NCBI RefSeq assembly: GCF_000699445.3
Contig: NC_067196.1
Span: 24,879,116-24,943,115 of the forward strand
Direction of reading: 5' to 3'
Origin: Schistosoma haematobium
Taxonomy: Eukaryota; Platyhelminthes; Trematoda; Strigeidida; Schistosomatidae
DNA: 64,000 nt
A model generated the notes under the pieces. That model ran no database searches. It worked only from the letters and a program-made list of their open reading frames with translations, and was not told the origin of the DNA. A program made the translations under genes and the position numbers. Shown here in pieces: positions 1 to 11,800 of this stretch; the stretch's first letter is position 1; each line of letters begins with the position of its first letter.

Positions 1-62
1 ATTTAGGTTTAGATTGCTATTATCCTTATGTGCAAGTATATATAATTCAACTTATTTTATAG

Positions 63-330
63 TTTATATTGGGAACTGACCTTTCTCAGACTACCACTGA
101 AACCCAGAAAGCACTGAACAGCTGCTTCGTTACAGTACAGGAACCATCAACAGAGTACATCAACAACCCCACCAATAAGGCAACTCAGAACCTTCATTTC
201 TCGTGGCAAACTCATAATCTCTAAGCCATCGAATCAAAATCTACTGAATTTGTATTGATAAAGAGTCCCATAATAGGATAAAACAGCGCTTCAGTGCATT
301 ATGGTTTTCACTAGTTGTTTAATGAATGTC
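63..330 (+). repeat. Hammerhead-related retroposon fragment (copy 1)
   Basis: Positions 251-298 keep the layout of a schistosome Sm-alpha-like hammerhead ribozyme: stem I arms at 251-257 and 292-298 still pair (two G-U wobbles), GTCC and AGGAT form a weakened stem II, and AAAA stands where GAAA is expected. The catalytic CTGANGA box is lost (ATAAAGA). The sequence upstream is treated as the body of the same repeat. An open frame at 63-224 lies inside it and is not taken as a gene. That this layout belongs to the family is established knowledge; the assignment of this decayed copy is inference. Confidence 0.45.
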
Positions 331-434
331 ATTTCATATTATTTCAGAAATCTCTAGAAATTCCTTATACTAATTATACTATGTCCAAAATACATATATA
401 TCACTATGTAAAATTTTCTCTTTTTATTTTGAAG

Positions 435-536
435 CTCGCTGAAACTACAGCTGAAGTACACTTACAAGAGAATGAAATTGAAAATCTACGTAATACATTG
501 CACAAAAAACCAAATACAACAATTCAAGTTGCTTAA
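435..536 (+). CDS. Possible last coding exon of an unidentified gene
   Basis: A pyrimidine-rich stretch ends in an AG acceptor at 433-434 and is followed by 33 codons and a TAA stop at 534-536. The peptide is charged (ETTAEVHLQENEIENLR) and could form a short coiled coil. An ATTAAA polyadenylation-type hexamer follows at about 562. An alternative acceptor at 349-350 gives the same frame with an N-terminal extension that looks less protein-like. No upstream exon could be joined, because the DNA before it is repeat. The protein is not recognised; it could be a chance open frame. Confidence 0.3.
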   Translation, partial: LAETTAEVHLQENEIENLRNTLHKKPNTTIQVA

Positions 537-540
537 TTAT

Positions 541-1415
541 AAACTTTGATGTTTTTATTCTTATTAAAAATCTTCACATTAGAATAATTAAATTCGTATG
601 AAATCGTTCTTTATGATAATATTCCATTATTAAATATAATTTTGACATGAACTAAACACTTTTAAAAATGGAACGCTTTATCACAAAAACTAAAAACATA
701 TCATTCTTAGTTTGCATTTCTTTTGTTTTTCTCCCCTGTTCTCTAATTGGTAATTTATCTGTGTGATTTGTGTAAACGTCAGAAATAAATTTCATTTGTA
801 TTAAAACATATTCTATTGATTTTAAATTGAATTTGTTCCACATTGATTCCTTAATTTTCTTGTTACCTTGTAGACTATATATATAGCTAAAGACGGCAAG
901 AGTAAAATATGTAACCATTCGTTTAAGTTAGTGACTGTTGAAGCGAGCCATGTTAGTAGATGCAGGCTAACTGGTTAGGGTTCCTTTCTATTACTGTAAC
1001 CAATAGTCGGAACCTATGTGACATGTCTCCGGATTGTTCATAATGGCTGAGATGCATTCACCTTTTGCATTTTCTAAGATCTTGAATTCTTAATCATCCC
1101 ATACATTTTGCTCTGCGAATTCATTCATTCTTCTGGAATCATATCGTCTGTTCCAAATGTTTTCTACTAATACATACAATGTTACTACTTTTAGTACTCT
1201 AGAATTTTTCTTGATAATTTCTCTTCTATGTGCTGATATGTTGTGACAACTTGAGTCCTTCCACAAATATGCTAGGTTCTACATTGCACATAACTGACTG
1301 ATGTAAGCCCTGTATAGATTTGCACTGATATTCTAGTTATAGTTAATGTCTAACAAAGTGATCATTTTCTATCATTCTCAAATGTTTTTTCTTAAATGTT
1401 ATTTATTACTGTTTT
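541..1415. other. Intergenic stretch without a recognised gene
   Basis: AT-rich DNA between the possible exon ending at 536 and the leader exon of the TMEM242 homologue. I see no exon with good splice signals and no repeat shared with the rest of the window. Confidence 0.4.
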
Positions 1416-1448
1416 AGCGACCTCGTGCATTTCATTACACCAGATACT
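1416..1448 (+). promoter_or_regulatory. Splice acceptor and short 5' UTR of TMEM242 gene (possible trans-splice site)
   Basis: A T-rich tract ending in TTTTAG at 1412-1417 lies 31 nt before the start codon of the TMEM242 homologue. It is either the acceptor of a 5' UTR intron or a spliced-leader trans-splicing site, a mechanism known in schistosomes. The sequence shows only the acceptor; no upstream leader exon with a donor was identified, so the choice between the two is open. Confidence 0.45.
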
Positions 1449-3326
1449 ATGACAGAACACGAGGATAAGAAAAGCCGAGAAATTCCACCAAATTATCTTG
1501 GTAAGGAAAATCTTGCTATATTAGTAGAAAAATAGTTTTTGGTGCGTTTATAGGTATATCAGGTCTGTCTTTAATGGCAGGATTCACATATAGAATATCA
1601 TCTTTCAAGAAGGTCAATCCATTACCATTCATGCAAGTAAGATTTTTTCTTATTTTTCTCAAAATTTTCGATAGTTTACCTTGAAGTTATTTCGCTGTCT
1701 TATCTTTTTTATCACACACTACGATTGTCCATTCCTATAGTTTATTCAGATATGAATACTATCAATCTCTGATCATTCCTACTGGCCTGTGTTTTGTGAA
1801 CTTTTGAACTGGCTCAATAAAGATGAGTGATGTTAAAGAATAGAATTATGAAATGATATTAAGATCGAGATTTTTAAAAAAGTCGAGTTAGTGTATCTTT
1901 CTAATTACAATTGACTTTAATCTATTTGATAAAAGTTAAGAATAAACAATATCATGTCTCTTAACTAATGGACCATACCATGACTACCATTTGCTATTTT
2001 GTCAAGTTATTTTTATGATAAGTCTCGTTACATTCACGTAGCTTTATCTTTTAACGGATCATCATTTTATATACTGCATTCACTTGATAAATATTCATGG
2101 AGTGCTGCAGTCTCGTGATAAACCTATCTTTTTTCTGCCTACATAACTCATATTTAAGTTTGAAGTATTAGTCATCGTATCACATGTTGAAAAGAACAAA
2201 AGATGTGCATTATCCTAGCTGTTATGCTTGGTAGATTTTAGTGGTCCAAGATCTCACTCCATTTGGATCATATGAATGATTGTTATTGAAATATACATGT
2301 CACCAATCCTCGTATATAATTATAAACTTAACTCACGCCAGTAAATAACGGGATTAAAACAAGTCAAATACAAGAATGAATTTCGAATACGTGTATTCAT
2401 ACAATCGTTGATCAAATAAAACGATCGGTGAAACGAAGCGAAACAGATCGGAGAAGGCAATTGAGCCAACTCGATTTAACCAATCGTGAATGCATACTTA
2501 TACTCAGACAAAAATAAGTACCATAGATGCGATGAGTAAAATAAGAAATGTACACACATACACTTACATAGAAATGGAAAAGATTGATAACTGAATAATT
2601 GACAAGGTCAAAATGTGACTCAAGACGAATGAATAAGTTGCTTGTCCGGAAGCTACAATAAGCTGTGTGGGCTTGGATAGCAAACACAAGAGCATCAAGT
2701 TGATTTGGAATATCGTTTTAGTATATTTGGGTCAGCGGAACCGTTCTATAAAGCGATTCTTCTGCATTGATATATAGTTGGGTTAATCTTGATAGCTTCA
2801 GTGCCGAATTTATTCAACCCATTTCATACCGAAACCACGTGGTACATACATAAATCTAACGGGTGAACTGATCCTGAACCACTAAACTGATTTGAAATCA
2901 CTTGGCGTACAAACTATAAAATTCACTATTGCTTATGTGAATAACAATATATCGCTGCAAATGTCCAAGCTATCAAGCCTACTTTCAAAAGTTCACCAAT
3001 TCTTCAACCTAAGTTTAATGTTATGTCATTTTTCTCAATTATACTGTTCACAGGCAATTAATCAGGACAAAACTACGCACGAATCTGGTATACATTTTGC
3101 TGCTCGTGCTCTTGGAGTAGCAACAATTATAACTACCTCATCACTGGGAGCACTGTCTTTATGTACGTGGTACATTATAAACCCAGTGGATAGAAACGAC
3201 TTTAATGAACGTATACGAAATGCATTCCCTTATAGATGGAAGATAAAATCATCAGATAATCGTTCTGAAATTAGAACTTCCGAAGAGCTTTCATCCTTAA
3301 TAAATGATTCTGTAAAAAACAAATGA
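1449..3326 (+). CDS. TMEM242: TMEM242 homologue (transmembrane protein 242), three exons
   Basis: Coding exons are 1449-1500, 1554-1636 and 3054-3326; introns are 53 and 1417 nt with GT-AG ends, and phases join exactly to give 135 aa (the human protein is about 141). The first membrane segment lies near residues 17-33 (YLGISGLSLMAGFTYRI). The second, near 64-87, follows the block HFAARALG, which corresponds to the family's LALRALG. The conserved tail is at 91-104 (DRNDFNERIRNAFP, compare the human MNDFRSKMQSIFP). The family is a two-span inner mitochondrial membrane protein reported to help build the rotor ring of ATP synthase and to contact complex I assembly factors; that role here is inferred from homology. 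The ATG is the only one near the first donor. The large second intron carries a repeat at 2.4-2.7 kb. Confidence 0.87.
2400..2700 (-). repeat. Interspersed repeat shared with 59.3 kb
   Basis: Read on the minus strand, this stretch conceptually translates to a peptide closely matching that of 59.27-59.50 kb plus strand (ESHFDLVNYSVIN against ESHFEFVNYSLIN, CVYISYFTHRIYG against CVYISYPTHHMYV). The two are therefore copies of one repeat in opposite orientation. It lies in the second intron of the TMEM242 homologue. I do not recognise the translated sequence as a known protein, so coding is not claimed. Confidence 0.55.
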
Positions 3327-4290
3327 CGAATAATCATTACTCCCGTCTGCAACTTATTATTCTAGTTGTCTGCATGAAATGAGTGTTTTGATCCTAGTAT
3401 TTCTATGTCGTTAGGCTGTAATTTCGTAAGGTCTGGATAAAATTTCAGTGAGTTCTACTGAACGATTTCTGGCATCCTTCAGAAAGCTATACGCTCAGGT
3501 GTAATTATGATGGGTGGCCTCAACGCTCATGTTCCGATTTGTGTTTTACTCCGTTGATATTGACTGTCAAATGCAACCATTTATTCTCAACAGGCAATGT
3601 TTTTAAAAATGGGATGATGACCGTCCTCGGAAATCTCGATATTAATTGGACGATGGAAATAAGACTCTTACCCTTCTTGGTCATCGTTTGGGGAGGTTGA
3701 TGGGAAATTACGACTATTTCTGTTGTACATATCTGGATCTCGAGCTTCAGTTTGAGCGCGCACTCATTCGCAACTTACTAAATACAGAAAAACTAATAAG
3801 ATAACCCCTCATAATTTGGCTCGTAAGTGTTTATCTCAGTAAAGGAAGAACTAGCTTAAGCAACTAGCTGACCAAGAAATGGATGTTCATTATGTGCTGA
3901 TCTAGTATGATTTGGTTTTTGCTGGAAAGACGGTAGCGACTTCTATAAGCAACCTAAACGAAAAGGTTAGGTGAAGCCAGCAGATCTCGGAAACTTATCA
4001 CGATAAAAAGCAAAGAGCAACTGATAGTCTATTCAGTTATTACAAAAGTGAGAGGTGGAAAAGGAAAATAGTATTGGTGACCCAAAAAAGTTCAACTTCA
4101 AGTAAGCAGTTTAAAGTGGAACGTTGGCGGGGGAAGTTGTGACAAAATCTTCTCATCCCCTAATGAACTCGCATCGAATCTCGTTTGTTAAATCTAAAGA
4201 AGTATGATTGCTTTTAAATGTGAACTTACATGTTCCGCATCCAAGCAACTAGTCAGTAAATATCTTTAGAAGGGTTTTAATGGGAATACT
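3327..4290. other. Intergenic; possible highly decayed LINE
   Basis: No intact gene. On the plus strand near 3505-3540 and 3750-3800 short peptides faintly recall the apurinic-type endonuclease region of the RT-bearing LINE found at 9 kb (a GDFNA-like patch and a DHALVRARI-like patch), but stops and shifts break every frame. The resemblance is too weak to name the element. Confidence 0.2.
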
Positions 4291-4960
4291 TTGCGTACCT
4301 AAAGGAGACGTGAGAATAAGAAAGTTATCAGGTGTGGGAAGGATTTGATCATGACCAACTTGGTCTCGTGCGTTTATACGGGTATGAGGGCCGATGTCAC
4401 TTTCCGGCTACCCACACCGTGGAAGGGTATTTCTTGAGGAACCTGAAAAGGAAGGTGGGCTAATGTTGGTCTTAACGACCTGGGAGCGTGACCACAGAGC
4501 CCAAGGGACAACTGCTTGAAGCCGGTCACGCACGGTCTTTTTGTGGGAAGTTTTTAACGTTTTAGCTCCGTTCTTCAAAAGGCCTTGTCACCGGAGGCGG
4601 AAATCCGTGAGGTAAGGTATGACATTCTTCGGGTCGACGTTTTCTAACCCTTCCTTCCTTGTGAGAAGGCAGTATCGCTGCAGATGCTGGTTGTCCGAAG
4701 AAAACACCTTACTGCTGTCACACCCCTCTACAGTCAGCAGTACGACTTCGCCCTCAGACCTTGAGTTGCTGCTTTTTGTCATACTGTTTTCCAACCGACC
4801 TGCCTGGCATGGTAGAACCTACAGGAACATATGTTCCAGCCAGTATAGCTCGGCTGACTCATCACGATAGACAAGCTCGATCAACACGTCAAAGTAGCAG
4901 CTACGGTCGGGTGCTCTGTGATAAAAAAACACCATAATGTTTAGGCTTAGTTGCATGGAT
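4290..4960. repeat. GC-richer stretch, probable unclassified interspersed repeat
   Basis: This block is clearly richer in G and C than its surroundings and reads like repeat consensus rather than unique DNA. It contains no credible frame or splice structure; the two open frames of 68 and 83 codons overlap on opposite strands. No second copy exists in the window, so repeat status is inference from composition. Confidence 0.3.
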
Positions 4961-5887
4961 GGTAGGTTTACCTTTTACTATGTAGGCAACACTGGAAAGA
5001 TCTTAATTCCAAATTTTGAATTTAATTATTTTAAGTGACTTGTTCGATTGAAAGATAAAATTCAGCACTTGAGGACCAGCTCGAATGTGGTAATTCGTAC
5101 CATATCAGTGCTTATGTGATAGCAATAACTGTCCTTCCTATTCAGTGAATACCTTTTCCCACTAAAAGCCCTCCGCAAATACGACTGTCCGCATAACACT
5201 TTTACGTGATAACTGCATTTAGACCAATTACAGGAATATCCGTAGCTAAGACAAACTTATCGGTTGATGATTATAGTCTCATGAGAACCTTTTAATTAAG
5301 AAATTCTAATGCCTTAATAGTAAGGTGTTTTTATGGACCCACTCCTTTACGAAATTATTTGAAACCTAAAAAAGGATGGAAATGAATTAAATACTTCTAT
5401 GGATAAATGTTCAGCATAATTGACATATCTGTGAGAATTAATGGTACCACCGTGCTGTTTAGTTTTAAATGCACTGTTGTCGGAACCCTCAAGCTAACAG
5501 GTGAAAGTATGGATACTTTAGCAGTCCAGCTACTGTCTCACGTCTGAATTGATAAGATATCCGCGCTATATTCCGCAATGATTCTTTAACATTAAAAAAA
5601 ACTATCAACTGTACTTCACTTTACCTCAGTCAATTTAGTCTTCTTAACCATATTACTTTTAAGTTGTCTGGAATATATGCAGTGCTACACTAAGTTTGCG
5701 TATATGACATCATTTAACAAAGTACCTACTTAAGGTTTAGTTTTCCTCATCAGCCTCATACATTTAGTTTTGATCGTTGGTTATTTACGATAAGTAAAAA
5801 TGACTGAACTGTTTGAAAATAATTAGGTAAATTATTCTTTAAAATATCGGTGAGCTGTACAAGTGATTTCTAGTGAGATAAATACAA
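4961..5887. other. AT-rich 3' flank of the RSRC2 gene, nothing recognised
   Basis: Between the GC-richer block and the RSRC2 stop codon I see no exon or recognised repeat. No canonical AATAAA lies close downstream of the RSRC2 stop on the minus strand; AATAAT at about 5830 is the nearest candidate. Confidence 0.4.
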
Positions 5888-8800
5888 TTATAAATTAGGG
5901 TTTTTGTCTTTTTCACTTTGCATAGCAGAATATGCATTGTAATCGATATGGCTGGATGAACTGAAACCAAGACCGGCGCCCCGCTGAGTATGTGTTATGG
6001 TACGAGACATCTCATATTCGTGTTCAAGTCGCCGGAAAAGTTCAGCTTGCGCTTCAGCTCGACGCAAAGCTTCAGTTTCATTGACATGAGCAGCACTTCC
6101 GTCCACGACTTCTTCAGAAGAATCATGAATTCCCATCAATTTTCGAAATTTAGCTGCAGCTGCAGAATCACCTTTTCCAGCAATTAGAGATGTGGCTGTC
6201 CAAAGAGTTTTACTTTCCTAGGTTAGAAATAAAGATTTTGTAGTTCGCAATGAACATTTAGGATTTAGTCAACACACCAAAAATGAACCTTATTTTCCAA
6301 AATAGACTATTACTTACAGAACTAGTGTTTTCACCATCTTTTTTGGACCACAATAATTTGCGCTTTTGTTGTTGCTCTGCGAGTTTAACGGCATTGACAG
6401 TGGTTGGGTTATAGTATTTCGGGAGCTTCGCGGCGGCGGCAGCGGCTAATGCTTGAGCTTTGGCTTGCTCTTGTTGATGCTTTTGTATTTTGTCTAATAT
6501 ATCTTGTGCTGTTAACCGCTGCACAGGAACATTCATCGTAGTACCTGGACGGAAAAGCACCCAGGTAATTAAATTTTGGAAGAATAGCATCTTATGAAAT
6601 ACTAGTGATCAAGTTTATAAAATCTTAATGACTTCGTAAAATCTTTGACTTCAGTTACCTTTGTTTTTTGACATGTGTGACGTGATATTGAAACTCTACG
6701 GTGTTTGTCAAATGGATATATTGAACAAAATGGACAAACATTTAGCACGATATACAAAGAACTGTCATTTCATATTGACCTACTACATATATATTGATTT
6801 CAGTTTGACTATATTCATAAATCTGCAATTAGAGACTTTACGTTTTACCATTCTTGGTTTTGAAAGAATTATGCTACTCAATTGTCCGCATTTACCAATT
6901 TGATCCGTCCAGTGATAAAAATTTTATTTGTAATATCACACTACGGCCCCCAAATGCCCTGGTATGGCCGAGAGTGGGGAGAGTCTGCTCTCCCTCTCGA
7001 AATGCTCTCACATGGCCACGCGTATATAGCCTCTGCCAGGGAAGTCCTACTCACGGCCTTCTCGTGGCGGGGGTGTTGTTCACGAAAATGAGAGGACGAA
7101 AAGCGAATGTCCGGCGCTTTAACCGGATTCCAAACCAATGGTGCACATGTGCTCCAGTATCCTAAGGGAACAAATGGCGTATGAACCAATCGCTGGTCAC
7201 CGGCTACCATGGGACTGCATCTCCTCACGATGCTCCACCGCCTCGTGGGTTAGGCCTTTAGGTCAAAGGCTCGAGGTGTGGCCCCCTAAGAAAACCACCT
7301 GCTTTGGTCCGGGCACCCGGGGCAGTATCACAGCCCTCACACATATCGAATGAGATTTGTGTGGCGCATATGTATTTGGTGCCTTCTTGTACCAATGTCT
7401 ATGTGTTAAAATAAATAAATAAACACTACGGCGGAGTAATATCTACGGTGAATATCATATTTTTACGATAGCTTCAGAGTTGAAAAATAATGTGGTAAAT
7501 CTGTCACTAGACGAGTTTTAAAAAGTAAAGTACATCATAAAATGATATTCCGCTGTGATGTTCTAATCATATCGGGAAATAAGATTATTTAGTGAGTACA
7601 TTGTGTTTGCTTTAGACGTCTAATGAACATACCATGATTCCTTACTTTTATGTTGAGCTGAAATCTCTTAATCCTCGAACAGTTAGTTACCCCAGAAGTA
7701 TTTTCTTGTTTTAGTGTTTTTTTTTTTATATCTACTAACATTTTCCTCAGTGGCTAATGAATTGTATTCTAAAATCTAATTTTATGATCTGAAATACTGA
7801 TAGGTTAAGACAGTAAGATTCGTACTTTGACTAGAAACTGCCGGAGAATTTGTCGTCACGGTGACTCCCGTCGTTGAGATAATGAGGTTAGTGTTCTGGT
7901 TTTCTGGCTTCGGTTGCGAAGTCTGAAAGAGATTATGGAAAGCAGATGATAAATTGACATAAGATAAAAAAAAAGAACGAATATAAAGAAGCTGATGTTT
8001 TGTGCGTTGTCCATAAAATGAAACAACTAGTAACTACAAACAATTAGTTTCAATTCAAGTCTTGAAACTCGAGCTTCACTTAACAGCACAAAAACAATAA
8101 CTATGCTAGGGATGACAATTGGTAAAAATAAAGTTTACTGGATATTAAATTAAAGTACCCAAAGAAGATTTCTTGAAGATAATACATGACAGACTCACGA
8201 AATAATCCTTGGAACTTGTTGTGAGGAGTTGTGTTGAATTTCTACCATTATGACTTCCACGCCGACTAGGTTTGCTTTCAGGGCTAGTATCACTAGATGA
8301 ACTGGTAGATGAAGTTGAACTGTGACGTCGATGCTTTCGGCGATAACGATGTTTATAGTCACTACAGTGGGAATCACGGTGATGATGCTTTCTGGATGAA
8401 TGTTTGTGCCTCGAATGGTGGGATGAACGTTTGTGTTTTGAGGAGCTCACACGTTCACTTGGACTTCCGCGATCAGATCTGAACCAATTAAACATCAGAA
8501 TAGAATTTACGAAAGTATGAGGTTCACGAAAATAAAAAGACAGTAACATATGTCAACTATTAGAAGATCTGTTGTCTCATAAGTCGTCCCATTCAAGTGA
8601 TTAAGTAGCATTCCAACTTTTGCGCTTGAACAAAAGACATGAGGAAATAAGTAATGGATATAGATTTTAGTTTGCCGTGCACCAATTCTACCATATTTGT
8701 GCAACTTTCAGTCAGTCAGCAACAATGTAGTACTACGTACGTACGTACATCAGTTCAAGTTGCCATACCACATTAAAACCCAGATACAATTGTCGATTCA

Positions 8801-11800
8801 AATCCCATAGTGGTAGAGGTAGTAAATGTATAAGCAGTAATCGGAAAGATTAGGGTTTGAAGATGTTATTCAAGGAGTATAATCCAGTGAAATAAATTCG
8901 GAAAGAGAAAAAAAGGACATTAAGAATTCAGAAGATTAGAAATGAGAGCACAAAGAGCGGATGCACCTGCGCCATGTCATTCAAAGTCTCTAACCATCGG
9001 TTGCTATCGTCTCGCGGATCCCAACCAGGTAGCCTAGACCTACCAACATGTCTCAGTTCACTTGCCAGTGACTTCATGGATTTGTGTTGTTTTGTTCTAG
9101 CCGCTCCTAGCTTTCTTCCAACCTACTCCTACACCATAAAACATCGCACGCCGGGGCAATCGGTGGTTGGGCATACGTAACACGTGTCCCAACCATCTCA
9201 AGTTTCACTACTTCATCAATTGATTTTCCATCCTTACCCAGTATCTGTTTTCTAACAACTGCATTACTTACCCGGTGGTCCCAGGATATACGAGTAATGC
9301 TTCGAAAACACCTATGATCGAATACTAGTAACCTAATATCCTGTACTCTTACCGGCCCCGTTTCATTGCCATAAAGTAGGACGGAACGAACTGCTGCGCA
9401 GTAAACCCATCCTTTGGTTGATAGACGGATATCTCGCCTATGCCTTAAATGACGCAAGTTGGCAAAAGCTAGTTAAGCCTTCTGTATCCGTGCTGAGATT
9501 CAACTGCTGGAAATTCAGATAAGGAAAGTGTTATCTCTAAAAGCACGTCAACGACAAATTCAAACAAGAATAGAGAGAGTGGACAGTCCTGACGAACACC
9601 ACTTGAGGTAATCCATTCTGATGACAGTTCGCCATAAGCTCTCACCCGGCCAGTTGTGTTCGAGTAGAGACCCTGTATGAGGTTAATGTACTTCTTTGGT
9701 ACTCCTTTCAGTGGTGAACACTGCTATAGAACCTCACGATCAACAGGGTCAAATGCCGCCTTAAGGTCGAGGAATACTACTATTGTGGGGCGTCTGAATG
9801 TGTTTATGTTTTAGGACCTTATGTAACGTGCGACTTTAGTTTTGTCAGTAGACCTCACTAATCCTCGACATTAATAGCACCTCGTTATGTCGACTAAGTT
9901 AATAAATTTGAAAAATACCGACAATCGCGGGGTGCAGTGACAGACCGAATAACGATTGAAGTGTGAACTTTGTGTACAGATAAAAAATTAACTGATGCAA
10001 AGCACTAGTACTCGTGATGTTTATTACAATTAAAAATAAGTGGGAATTGCGACAATATGGCTGTCGTTCACCTGTGGACTGTCGGTAAATACAGCAAGTT
10101 GGTAGACTAAGCTTTGCGAACATTACATCAATATTTATTCAATTGCACGGAACTATGGTTAGAAATTACGTTTATGGTTAATGTTAGCGGGACATAGACT
10201 AGATTAAAGCATGCTCAATGCATGATTGCTTTGGTGCACGCTGATTGGCTAATTCTTATCCAATCAGCACTAGTCGATAGTTGGAGAATATTCTAGAATC
10301 TTCTCATGTAAAAAACTATAAATATACTGACGTTTTCTCTATTGTGCTTCCTACTGGCTTCTGACTTGCTATTTGTAATATAATCTCTTTCCTGTTCAAC
10401 CGTGTTCTGATTTGGGGACTTGCCGAGTGAATCGGTGTCCGAGAATACTAAGCAATAGGAATAGCTGGGTCATAACCATAAGAAGAAAGAGAGTTATAAC
10501 AGTTAATCAGCGAGAAGTACTGATGAAAAAAAAACAACGACCTCCTATCCCAAAAGACCTACTAGAATAAACTACATCAGTTAATTCACTTCCACAATCA
10601 TATTTCGTAGGGTCCCGTTGGACAGTTAGCTTTTTGGTTGTTTTTGGATTTCATTTCACTTATTTAGAAGTCGGATCAAGAATGTAAGTGTTAAGAATGA
10701 CTACCGGACAACTAATGAGATCTAATAGGATGATTTTAACAGTAAATGTATGTCTTCCAAATCAGTGATCGTGACTGTCCCACACTCAAAAGAAAGGTGG
10801 TCCGCATGTCTTAAATGTTCCCATCTTGCCATGAGTGCTTTTCTGCTACCAAACTAATGAAAGCAATTCTTTTGGCTGGTTGAATACACTATTAGGGAAA
10901 ACTATGTAAGGAAATCTGACTGAAATAAACTACTTTCCTTCGTTTTTCATTTCTGTAAATCATGTTGTATGTAAGATCCAAACCAACCGGATTGAAATCA
11001 GTGATAAAGGCAAAAAATCTTATGGAGTTTGTTGTAAATCAGTACAGAAAAGTACACGAAATTATAAAGTGAAAGTTAATGAACTGACTGTAATGCATAC
11101 TATGACATACCGAACTACTCAGTAATAATATTCATTTTAATACCAACACTGGTATAAACAAGCGCCCAAAAAGATATATATATGCACTACACAAATACAA
11201 TGATTTGTGTAGGCTAGCATACTGCATGGGTGCCGAAACCGAAGCAGGTGGCTTTCTTAAGAGACCACTCCCTGAGCCTCAGGCCTAGAGGTCTTATCCA
11301 CAAGGCAGTGAAGCGATGTCAGATGTGGCTCCATGGAGCCAGTGGACAATAATACGTTTATACGCCATTTGTCCCTTCAAAATCCTGGAGGTCATGTGCA
11401 CCATTGATTCGGAATTAGGATTTTCCAACTAATCTAGGTGTATTCTTTTTACCCATCACATCGAGTTAGGCTTCATTTTACGCCTATGCTCCACTGAGTG
11501 ACAGGCGCAAGTAATTCTGTGAATACCCCCACCGCTAGAAAGTAATAAATAGGGCATTCCTGGTAGCCGGTATATACACGTGGTCGTATGAGAGCATTTC
11601 GAGGGAGAACAGACTTTCCTCACGCTCGGCCGTATAAGAGTATTTGGGTGCCTAGGGCTGTTCTGGCTAGGTTATAGAAAGAGCTTGTGTGACCTGCAGA
11701 CTCGAAATTAGTCAGGAATCTTAGCGCACTAACTTTATTCGCGATATATTTTAACGACGTACCTGAGCGCACAACTTCGTTTGCGGTGTCGCCTTGAAGG

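Noticed and set aside
63..224. Open frame of 53 codons behind an acceptor-like AG
   Set aside because: It lies in front of a hammerhead relic within the same repeat and has no recognised domain; repeat is the better explanation.
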